Of a stretch of DNA of 64,000 nucleotides, positions 54,343 through 62,388 are shown piece after piece (position 1 is the first letter of the stretch; each line of letters starts with the position of its first letter). The position numbers and the translations under genes are program-made. This stretch comes from Piscinibacter lacus (GTDB taxonomy: Bacteria > Pseudomonadota > Gammaproteobacteria > Burkholderiales > Burkholderiaceae_C). The stretch lies in the NCBI RefSeq assembly GCF_016735685.1, contig NZ_JAERRA010000001.1, forward strand, positions 1,612,001-1,676,000. The letters are read 5' to 3'. The notes beneath the pieces are model-generated. The model saw only the letters and a list, made by a program, of their open reading frames with translations. It made no database searches and was not told where the DNA came from.

Positions 54343-55947
54343 ATGAGAGGCAATCGCTTGAAACGGGCACCCAAGAGCGCGCAGCGTGCGCCGGCGCGTC
54401 CCTACCATCGGCCGAACTTCTACTTTCTTCGCGACAAGCCCGTACGCCAACCTGTCGTCCCCACCGAACCCGCGCTGACTTTCGACGTCCACGACAACGT
54501 TTGTCTTGGCTGGAAGCCGGATGAGTTGGGGTCGAGTGACCCCCTGCAGCGCGATGAGGTGCTCGGAGCCAGGCTCGAACCACCCGGGGCGACAGCAGGC
54601 CCGGCGCGAGAGCTGGTGATGGGTCTGGACTTCGGCACATCGTCGACCAAGGTGGTGATTGCCGACAGGACCATGAACGCTGCGTATGCGGTCCCGTTCA
54701 TGGATTCCGTCGGTGTGGCGAGCTACTTGTTGCCATCGGCGCTGCTGGAAACGGCGGAAGGCGTCTATGCACTGGCCGGGTCCGGGAAGCGACTTGCCGA
54801 CCTGAAGCTGGCCATGCTGTCGGCCTTGTCTGACGAGCGGGCATGTGCCAGGGGCTGCGCGTTCCTGGCGTTGACGATTCGACAGGCCCGAGCCTGGCTC
54901 TACGAATCCAAGGGTGACCAGTACCTGCGGGCAGACATCCTTTGGACCTTGGCGATTGGCCAGCCGGCCGACCAAGCAGCCTCGGAGCATCACCGCAGGC
55001 ACTTTGAGCAGCTGGCCAAGGTAGCCTGGCAGCTGGCGGGCAGTCAGGGCTCCATCGGGGTGGAGACTGCCTTGAATGCTTGGAGCCTCCGAGCTGAGCT
55101 GAACCTGGACGATGAGCTCGAAGTCCGTCCGATGGCCGAGCTGTCTGCCCAGATTCACGGCTTCGTCAGTTCCTCGCACTTCGATGCGCGTTTGCCGAAC
55201 ATCTACCTCTTGGTCGATGTTGGCGCTGGCACAGTGGACGCGTCGCTCTTTCACGTGCGGAAGGACCGAGGCGGCACGGTCTCATTCGACTTCTTCACGC
55301 ATGCCGTCGAACTACTTGGGGCGGCGAACCTCAACCGTGCCCGACTGGCATGGTGGCTGGCTCAGCTTCGCTACGTGCAGGGTCAGCTCGAGCCTGGCAG
55401 CGACCAGGTCGCAAAGCGCATCGGCACCACGGTCGCAGAGCTGGAAAGCATGAAGCTGCCGACGGAGTTCCGTGGCCGCTACCCGGATTCCTATCGCAGT
55501 TATGTCAAGGGCGTGGAGGTTGGCTTCGAAGGCGGCGCGAAGAATCCGGATGAAGATTTTTACCAGCGAGTCCGCAACCAGGTGGCAGGCAAGGTGCTCT
55601 ATGGAGCCTGGAAGCAGATGCTGCTGACCCAAGAGGCCGTTCGCGGCATGCCGTTCTTTCTGTGCGGGGGCGGCGGCCGCCACCCCTTCTATGCAGCGCT
55701 CAAGACGCGCCTGCAGAAAACGGATGGCTGCACCTGGCTCAATGCCAAGCCTCGCGAACTGGCGCTGCCGACGAACATTAGTGCGCCGGGCGTGGCGCAC
55801 GGTGACTACGACCGGCTGTCGGTCGCCTATGGTCTCAGCCAACTCAACCCTGGAACCTTTGAGCGCGTCGTCGCCCTGAAGCCCAGAGTGTTTGCATCCG
55901 AGGAGACGGACTGGAACACGGTCACCGTGGACAAGTCCGTCTGCTGA
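54343..55947 (+). CDS. Hsp70/actin-fold ATPase
   Basis: A 534-residue protein with the actin-superfamily nucleotide site: phosphate-1 loop GLDFGTSSTKVV (Asp 96), phosphate-2 loop LVDVGAGTVDASLF (Asp 292) and adenosine motif FLCGGGGRHPF near residue 442. The first 90 residues are a basic, Pro-rich extension. It lacks the substrate-binding half of DnaK, so it is a stand-alone ATPase like those next to some helicases. The ATG at 54,343 with GAGGCAGAAGG upstream is preferred; a GTG overlapping the previous stop would add nine residues. It lies between two large helicases and may regulate assembly of the complex. Confidence 0.75.
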   Translation: MRGNRLKRAPKSAQRAPARPYHRPNFYFLRDKPVRQPVVPTEPALTFDVHDNVCLGWKPDELGSSDPLQRDEVLGARLEPPGATAGPARELVMGLDFGTSSTKVVIADRTMNAAYAVPFMDSVGVASYLLPSALLETAEGVYALAGSGKRLADLKLAMLSALSDERACARGCAFLALTIRQARAWLYESKGDQYLRADILWTLAIGQPADQAASEHHRRHFEQLAKVAWQLAGSQGSIGVETALNAWSLRAELNLDDELEVRPMAELSAQIHGFVSSSHFDARLPNIYLLVDVGAGTVDASLFHVRKDRGGTVSFDFFTHAVELLGAANLNRARLAWWLAQLRYVQGQLEPGSDQVAKRIGTTVAELESMKLPTEFRGRYPDSYRSYVKGVEVGFEGGAKNPDEDFYQRVRNQVAGKVLYGAWKQMLLTQEAVRGMPFFLCGGGGRHPFYAALKTRLQKTDGCTWLNAKPRELALPTNISAPGVAHGDYDRLSVAYGLSQLNPGTFERVVALKPRVFASEETDWNTVTVDKSVC

Positions 55948-55965
55948 ACAGAAATAGAACAGGCC

Positions 55966-58900
55966 ATGCTTCCATCACTCCTCGCCCGCGACATACAGAC
56001 GGGCTTGAAACAGTTCCTCGTCTCCGGCTTCGAGCCGGCCGACGCCTTCATGCACGGCCTGATGAGCCGGTTCACCGAAGACGAGGACGCCTGGCTCAAG
56101 GGTCCGTACGTCCAGATGGGGCTGCCGTTCGCCGTAGGCTCGGCGGGGCGGACCTTCTTCAAGACCTTCGAGACCGAGCACCCCGGCTACCACCACCAAG
56201 AACTGGCTTGGAAGCGGCTGTCCAGCCAGCACCAGGCCGCCAGCACGTTGGTGGCCACTGGCACGGGTTCTGGCAAGACTGAGTGCTTCCTGTTCCCGCT
56301 GCTGGACCATTGCACGCGAGCGCGTGCCGCAGGCGAGGCGGGCGTGAAGGCGCTGGTCATCTACCCCATGAACGCCTTGGCCACGGACCAGGCGAAACGC
56401 ATCGCGGAGCGCGTTGCCCAGACGCCAGCCTTCGCCGGCATGCGGGTGGGCCTCTACGTCGGCGGGAACGCTGGCAAGCCAGGCGAAGGCATGGTGATGA
56501 CGCCGACCAGCGTCATCACCGACCGCGACACGATGCGCAAGCATCCGCCAGACATCTTGCTGACCAACTACAAGATGCTGGACTACCTGATGTTGCGGCC
56601 GAAGGACCGGCAGCTCTGGGCACAGAACAAGCCGACCACGCTGCGCTACGTGGTGGTGGACGAACTGCACACTTTCGACGGTGCACAAGGCACCGACCTG
56701 GCCCTGCTGCTGCGCCGGCTGCGTGCCCGGCTGCAGTCACCGGAGGGGCACCTGATTTGCGCGGGCACATCGGCCACGCTGGGGGGCTCGTCGGATACCG
56801 AGCCCCTGCGCGAGTACGCCCGTCAGGTGTTCGGCGTGCCGTTCGGCGCCGATGCGGTGGTGACCGAGAACCGCCTCACTGTCGATGCCTTCCTGGGCGA
56901 CGCGATGGTCGAGCACATGTTCATGTGGCGGCCCGAGCTGGACGCGGTGCTGCAGCCGGCTCAGTACGCCAACCCTGTGGATGCGGTTCGGGCGTGGTTC
57001 GGCGTGTTCTTCCCGGGGCTGGCTCAACCTTCTGGGCCGGATGAGGTGGCATCAGCCGCTTGGCGTCAGGCACTTGGTCAACACCTGAAGGAGCACCAGC
57101 TCTTCGTCAACCTCCTGCGGTTGATGAAGGGCGGCGTCGTCAGCTACAGCGCGCTGGAGGATGCCTTTGCTCGCAACATGCCTGCGGCCAGCCGCGTTCA
57201 GGTGGCCAGGGTGCTTGACGGCATGCTGGTGCTGGTGGCCTGGGCGCTGCGGGAGGGCAAGCAGCCGCTGGTGACGCTGCGTGTTCAGCTGTGGGTGCGC
57301 GAGCTGCGCCGCATGGTAGGCAAGCTGGCGCTGGACCCGCAGGACGTTCGGCTGCGCAGTGAACGGGACCTGCCCGGGGAGCGCGACGGTGTGTACCTGC
57401 CCATGGTGCAGTGCAGCCAGTGCCGCACCACGGGCTGGCTGTCGCGCCTGGTGCAGGGCAGCAGCAAGCTCTCGACCAAGCCCGACGAGATTTACAACAC
57501 TTGGTTCTCCCGCCGGCCGGAGGCGGCCAGGCTCTACGCAGCCAAGAGTCTCGGACGCTCGCATGTCCAAGGCGTCCATCAATACGCCTGCGTGGCTTGC
57601 GGCAACGTGCAGGCCGGCGAGGGGGCGTGCCTGGCCTGCGCGCACCAGGAGTTGCTCTACGTCTTTCAGGTCACGGCGCAGCGCTCGCATGTGGTCGGCA
57701 ACGCCCAGTACACCCGGCACGACGACACCTGCCCCAGTTGTGGCGAGCGAGATGAGTTGCTTCTGCTCGGTGCCCGGAACGCCACACTGGGCTCGCAGGT
57801 GGTGGAGGCGAGCTGGGCCAGCCTGTTCAACGACGACAAGAAGCTGATTGCGTTCTCGGACTCTGTGCAGGACGCCGCTCACCGCGCCGGCTTCTTCGGT
57901 GCGCGCACTTGGCAGAACAACGTGCGCATGGCCTGGGCCCATGTGTTGGATGAGCTGGGCGTGGTGCGTATGCCGTGGTCCGAGCTCTTGTCCCGCGCCG
58001 CCCAGCGCTTTGACGCTCCGGATTCGGTGCTGCACATGACGCCGGAGACCCTGGTGGCCGAGTTCCTGGCGCCGAACATGAGCTGGCAGCACGACTGGTC
58101 GGTCGAGTTGCTGGAGAAAGGGCAGTTGCCGGCCAACTCGCGCCTGCCGGGCAAGGTGAGGAAGCGCATGCTGTGGCAGCTGTTTAGCGACCTGACCTAT
58201 CAGAGCCAGCGCGGCCGCACGCTGGAGCGCATTGGCAAGGTGACGATGTCGGTGCCGTGGGAGCGCATCCAGGAAGTTGCAGCGGAGCTGCTGCCCCGCT
58301 TGCGCGAGGGGTTCGGCGCCCACGGGCTGGACCTGCCGGTGCTGTCGCAATGGCTCTGGGGCACGCTGGCCCACATGCGCCGCCGCGGTGGCGTGATGCA
58401 CCCGGAAATGGTGGCCTACGCGGGCGACGGCCAGGTGTGGCAACTGGCCAAAGGCGCAGGGCGTCGCGAATGGATGCCGGCCATGGGCGACTACACGCCG
58501 CACCCGGTCTTCCTGACGCTGGGCAAGCACTCGTCGTTTGACAAGCTCAGCGGCAACAGCCGTCCCACTTGGTACGACCGCTGGGCGGCTGCTGCGCTGG
58601 GCCAGCAAATGCTGCTGGCCAAGGGCATGGCCCCCGAGCTGTACGCCGCTGCGTTCGACGCGCTGCTGAAGGCGGGCGTCCTGCTTCGCACCACCCACCA
58701 TCAAGGCGACACGCTGGCTCTGAACCCCGAGGCGCTGGAGGTCGACACCGAGGTGGCCTTCATCTCGACCACCGGCAGCAAGCGCCGGCTGACCGTGCCG
58801 CGTCGGGTGGCCGAGCACCTGCTGGGCATGCCCTGCCTGGACGCCGTGGAGTCCATCTACGAACAACTCATTCCCGAAGCCGCTGATTGGTGGGTGCGAC

Positions 58901-61900
58901 GCTTCAGCCAGGGTGACCTGCGCCGGGTGATTGCCGCCGAGCACACCGGCCTGTTGGACAGGCAGGAGCGCGAGGCGCTGGAACAGCGCTTCAAGGACAA
59001 GAAGCCACGCCCGTGGTTCGAGAACCTGCTGTCGGCCACGCCGACGCTCGAGATGGGCGTGGACATCGGCGACCTGTCGTCGGTGTTGCTGTGCTCGGTG
59101 CCGCCGAATCAGGCCAGCTTTCTGCAGCGCATGGGACGTGCGGGGCGCCGGGATGGCAATGCCATGACGACGACGCTGGCCGACGGCAACAGCCCGCATG
59201 ACCTGTACTTCTTCGCCGAGACCGAGGAGATGATTGCCGGCGAGGTGGCGCCCCCTGGCGTCTTCCTGCAGGCCGCCGAAGTGCTGCGCCGGCAGTTGTT
59301 CGCGTTCTGCATGGACGACTGGGTGTCCAGCCTGCGCAATGCCAACGCCTTGCCTGACAAGACCTCCCAGGCGCTGGACGCCATGGAGCAGGCCAAGCTG
59401 GACCGCTTCCCGGCCATCTTCTGCGACCACGTCCTGAAGCACGAGCAGCGGCTGTTCGACAGCTTCATGGCCTTGCTCGGCAAAGACGTCGACGACGTCG
59501 TCCACGGCAGGCTATGGGACTTCATGCAAGGTCAAGGCGAGGCCGACGGCCTGCGAACCCGGCTGACCAAGGCCCTGGAAGAGCTGGTCGAGGAGCGCAA
59601 AACCTACAAGAAGCGCAAGGACGAACTCGACAGGGCCAAGACCAAGGCCCAGCAGAAGCCGCAGGACGAGGCCACGAAGAACGAAATCGATGAGCTGCTG
59701 CGCGAGCGCGACAAAATGCTCGAGCTCATCAAGGAAATCAACAGCCGAGACCTGTTGAACACCCTGACCGATGCCGGCCTGATACCCAACTACGCATTCC
59801 CGGAGTCAGGCATCCAACTGAAGTCCGTGTTGTGGCGCAAGCGCGGCGAAGACGAGCCCGGCCAGGGGGCCTACGTGGCCCTGGCAACGCAGAAGTACGA
59901 GCGGCCAGCGCAGTCGGCGCTGTCGGAGTTCGCGCCGGAGAACCGCTTTTATGCCAACCAGCGCCGGGTTGAAGTTGACCAAATCAATATGAACCTGGCC
60001 AAGGCGGAGGACTGGCGTTTCTGCCCGAGCTGCCACCACATGCAGAACCTGACGGTGGAGGCCGACGTGCACGCCACCTGTCCGCACTGCGGTGACCCGA
60101 TGTGGACAGACGGTGGCCAGAAGCACACCTTGCTGCGCTTCCGACAGGCGATTGCGAACAGCAACGACACCGACGTCCGCATCGACGACAGCTCGGAAGA
60201 CCGGGAGCCGCGGTACTACGTCCGCCAGTTGATGGCCGACTTCCAGCCCGCATACATCCGCGAGGCCTGGCAGATTCCCACGGGGGGCACGCCGTTTGGC
60301 TTCGAGTTCATCTCACGTGTGACGTTCCGCGACGTCAACTTCGGCGAGCTGGCCAAGCCGGGTGAGGCCTTCAAGGTGGCCGACAAGGAATCGCAGCGCC
60401 CCGGCTTCAAGCTGTGCAAGCACTGCGGCAAGGTGCAGAAGCCGCCGCGCCGCGGGGCTGGGACGGCCGAGCAGAGCCACAGCTTCGACTGTCCGAAGCA
60501 TGGCAGTGACGACCCGGCCAACCTGCTGGACTGCCTGTACCTGTACCGCGAGTTCGAATCCGAGGCGCTGCGCATCCTGGTGCCGTACACCAAGAACGGT
60601 GTCGATGAGAAGGTAGTGCAGTCCTTCATGGCCGCTGTGCAGCTTGGCCTGAAGCGCCGCTTCGGCGGCAAGGTGGACCACCTGCGCATGGTCCTGCAGG
60701 ACGAGCCCGGCAAGGACGGCGGGCCGCGCAAGCACTACGTGATGCTCTACGACTCAGTGCCGGGCGGCACGGGCTATTTGCACCAGTTGCTGGCCCATGA
60801 TGCCAAGACACTGGCCGACGTGCTGCGCATGGCGCTGGATGCGCTGACCGGCTGCTCGTGCAACCAGGACCCTGAGAAGGACGGCTGCTACCGCTGCCTG
60901 TACCAATACCGGCTCGGTCGCAGCATGGAGCTCGTTTCACGTGACAACGCCAAGGCCGTGCTCACGGAGCTGGTGGGCTCGCTGCCGTCGCTGGAGCGGG
61001 TCAAGACCATCTCGGACATCTACATCAACCCGAACTTCGATTCGGTCCTCGAGGCTCGCTTCATCGATAGCCTGAAGAAGATGAGCGGTGTGGCGGGGCT
61101 ACCGCCTATCAAGTTGGTGCAGGACGTTGTACATGGCAAGTCGGGCTTCGTTCTTGAGGTGGGCAGCCAGCGCTATCGTATTGAGCCCCAGTGCGAGTTG
61201 AATGGCGACGCTGGAGTGCCAGTGCCGAGCAAGCCGGACTTCGTCATCTGGCCCTGGGCCTCGGGCTCCAAGCGGCGGCCCGTGGCGGTTTTCTGTGACG
61301 GCTGGGCGTACCACAAGGACTGCATGCGTGAAGACGCGCTGAAGCGCAGCGCCATCGTCGCCAGCGGGAAGTTCTGGACCTGGTCGGTGACGCACCAGGA
61401 TGTCTCGGCCGCCATTGACGGCAACGCCGAGTCTGACCTGGACCCGGCGACTGTGACGCTCAATCGGCACGACGGTGGTAAGGCGCCGCCGAGCGTGCCC
61501 AGGGCACAGGAAAAGGCGTTCACCCAGCATGCGGTCGCGCGGTTGCTGCAGTGGCTGGCAGCCCCAGCCGGCCCCACGGACGTGGACAGTGCTGTGGAGG
61601 CGCAGCAGCGCAACGCGGTGTGGCTTGAGTTCCTGATGGTGCCGTCGACCGCGGAGGACAAGGCCGCAGCTGAAGTGCAGCGGGCGCCATGGCTTCCGCA
61701 ACTTCCAATGCACGTCCGAGAGCCCGGACCTGGCTTTGCGCCGGTGATGTCGAAGACCAACGGCGCCGCTTCGGTGCTGGGATGGTGGCCGGTGCTGCTC
61801 GCCAAAGGCCTGCCTTCACATCAAAACTGGGCCAGCCCGACTGCTGTGCTGTTGGATGCCTCAGTGGCTGGGGACGAGGATGCGCTGCACCGGGCTTGGC

Positions 61901-62388
61901 GTCGGTGGCTGCAGTTGTTCAACACCCTGCAGTTCCTGTCGGGCACCGTCCTCGTGACTGGCGAAGGCCTGGCTGCGCATGACTACGACGCGCTGGTCCC
62001 CGCGGCGGCCGGTACGACTCCGGCGGCGCCGGCAGCGCAGGCGGCACTCAACGCGGCCTGGCAGGCCGTTGTCGAGCAGGCGTTGGAAGCGCTTGCGCCG
62101 GGGCTCAAGCAACTGGCCCAGTCCGGCGCATCGCTGCCCGAAGTGGGCCTGGAGCTGGTAGACGCCAAGGGGCGCGTCTCGGCGGATTGCGAGCTGGCAT
62201 GGGTGCAGGAGAAGGTCGTCGTCCTGCGCTCCGACCAGGCCGACCTCGTCGAGCTGTGGGGCGCGGAGAACTGGAAGGTCGTGCTACTGGACGAGGCCAT
62301 GAACCTTGTCGTGGGCGCACCGTGGTCTGTGGCCGCTGCTGCGAGCCTCGGTCTGGAACTCAATGTGAATGAAGGAGGGGCAGCGTGA
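55966..62388 (+). CDS. DruE-like giant helicase with DUF1998/MZB and Vsr-like domain
   Basis: A 2,140-residue superfamily 2 helicase. Walker A is GTGSGKT (99-105), motif II DELH (232-235), then AGTSATLGG, and motif VI QRMGRAGRR (1054-1062). A charged coiled coil covers about 1205-1260. Zinc sites follow: CPSC at 1353-1356 with CPHC near 1377, and KLCKHCGK near 1485. The MZB/DUF1998 motif GCSCNQ...CYRC spans 1629-1644. Near the end, KPDFVIW (1756) and VAVFCDGWAYH (1773-1783) resemble a Vsr-type PD-(D/E)XK nuclease fold. Size and architecture match Druantia DruE; DISARM splits similar functions between DrmA and DrmB. Confidence 0.82.
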   Translation: MLPSLLARDIQTGLKQFLVSGFEPADAFMHGLMSRFTEDEDAWLKGPYVQMGLPFAVGSAGRTFFKTFETEHPGYHHQELAWKRLSSQHQAASTLVATGTGSGKTECFLFPLLDHCTRARAAGEAGVKALVIYPMNALATDQAKRIAERVAQTPAFAGMRVGLYVGGNAGKPGEGMVMTPTSVITDRDTMRKHPPDILLTNYKMLDYLMLRPKDRQLWAQNKPTTLRYVVVDELHTFDGAQGTDLALLLRRLRARLQSPEGHLICAGTSATLGGSSDTEPLREYARQVFGVPFGADAVVTENRLTVDAFLGDAMVEHMFMWRPELDAVLQPAQYANPVDAVRAWFGVFFPGLAQPSGPDEVASAAWRQALGQHLKEHQLFVNLLRLMKGGVVSYSALEDAFARNMPAASRVQVARVLDGMLVLVAWALREGKQPLVTLRVQLWVRELRRMVGKLALDPQDVRLRSERDLPGERDGVYLPMVQCSQCRTTGWLSRLVQGSSKLSTKPDEIYNTWFSRRPEAARLYAAKSLGRSHVQGVHQYACVACGNVQAGEGACLACAHQELLYVFQVTAQRSHVVGNAQYTRHDDTCPSCGERDELLLLGARNATLGSQVVEASWASLFNDDKKLIAFSDSVQDAAHRAGFFGARTWQNNVRMAWAHVLDELGVVRMPWSELLSRAAQRFDAPDSVLHMTPETLVAEFLAPNMSWQHDWSVELLEKGQLPANSRLPGKVRKRMLWQLFSDLTYQSQRGRTLERIGKVTMSVPWERIQEVAAELLPRLREGFGAHGLDLPVLSQWLWGTLAHMRRRGGVMHPEMVAYAGDGQVWQLAKGAGRREWMPAMGDYTPHPVFLTLGKHSSFDKLSGNSRPTWYDRWAAAALGQQMLLAKGMAPELYAAAFDALLKAGVLLRTTHHQGDTLALNPEALEVDTEVAFISTTGSKRRLTVPRRVAEHLLGMPCLDAVESIYEQLIPEAADWWVRRFSQGDLRRVIAAEHTGLLDRQEREALEQRFKDKKPRPWFENLLSATPTLEMGVDIGDLSSVLLCSVPPNQASFLQRMGRAGRRDGNAMTTTLADGNSPHDLYFFAETEEMIAGEVAPPGVFLQAAEVLRRQLFAFCMDDWVSSLRNANALPDKTSQALDAMEQAKLDRFPAIFCDHVLKHEQRLFDSFMALLGKDVDDVVHGRLWDFMQGQGEADGLRTRLTKALEELVEERKTYKKRKDELDRAKTKAQQKPQDEATKNEIDELLRERDKMLELIKEINSRDLLNTLTDAGLIPNYAFPESGIQLKSVLWRKRGEDEPGQGAYVALATQKYERPAQSALSEFAPENRFYANQRRVEVDQINMNLAKAEDWRFCPSCHHMQNLTVEADVHATCPHCGDPMWTDGGQKHTLLRFRQAIANSNDTDVRIDDSSEDREPRYYVRQLMADFQPAYIREAWQIPTGGTPFGFEFISRVTFRDVNFGELAKPGEAFKVADKESQRPGFKLCKHCGKVQKPPRRGAGTAEQSHSFDCPKHGSDDPANLLDCLYLYREFESEALRILVPYTKNGVDEKVVQSFMAAVQLGLKRRFGGKVDHLRMVLQDEPGKDGGPRKHYVMLYDSVPGGTGYLHQLLAHDAKTLADVLRMALDALTGCSCNQDPEKDGCYRCLYQYRLGRSMELVSRDNAKAVLTELVGSLPSLERVKTISDIYINPNFDSVLEARFIDSLKKMSGVAGLPPIKLVQDVVHGKSGFVLEVGSQRYRIEPQCELNGDAGVPVPSKPDFVIWPWASGSKRRPVAVFCDGWAYHKDCMREDALKRSAIVASGKFWTWSVTHQDVSAAIDGNAESDLDPATVTLNRHDGGKAPPSVPRAQEKAFTQHAVARLLQWLAAPAGPTDVDSAVEAQQRNAVWLEFLMVPSTAEDKAAAEVQRAPWLPQLPMHVREPGPGFAPVMSKTNGAASVLGWWPVLLAKGLPSHQNWASPTAVLLDASVAGDEDALHRAWRRWLQLFNTLQFLSGTVLVTGEGLAAHDYDALVPAAAGTTPAAPAAQAALNAAWQAVVEQALEALAPGLKQLAQSGASLPEVGLELVDAKGRVSADCELAWVQEKVVVLRSDQADLVELWGAENWKVVLLDEAMNLVVGAPWSVAAAASLGLELNVNEGGAA

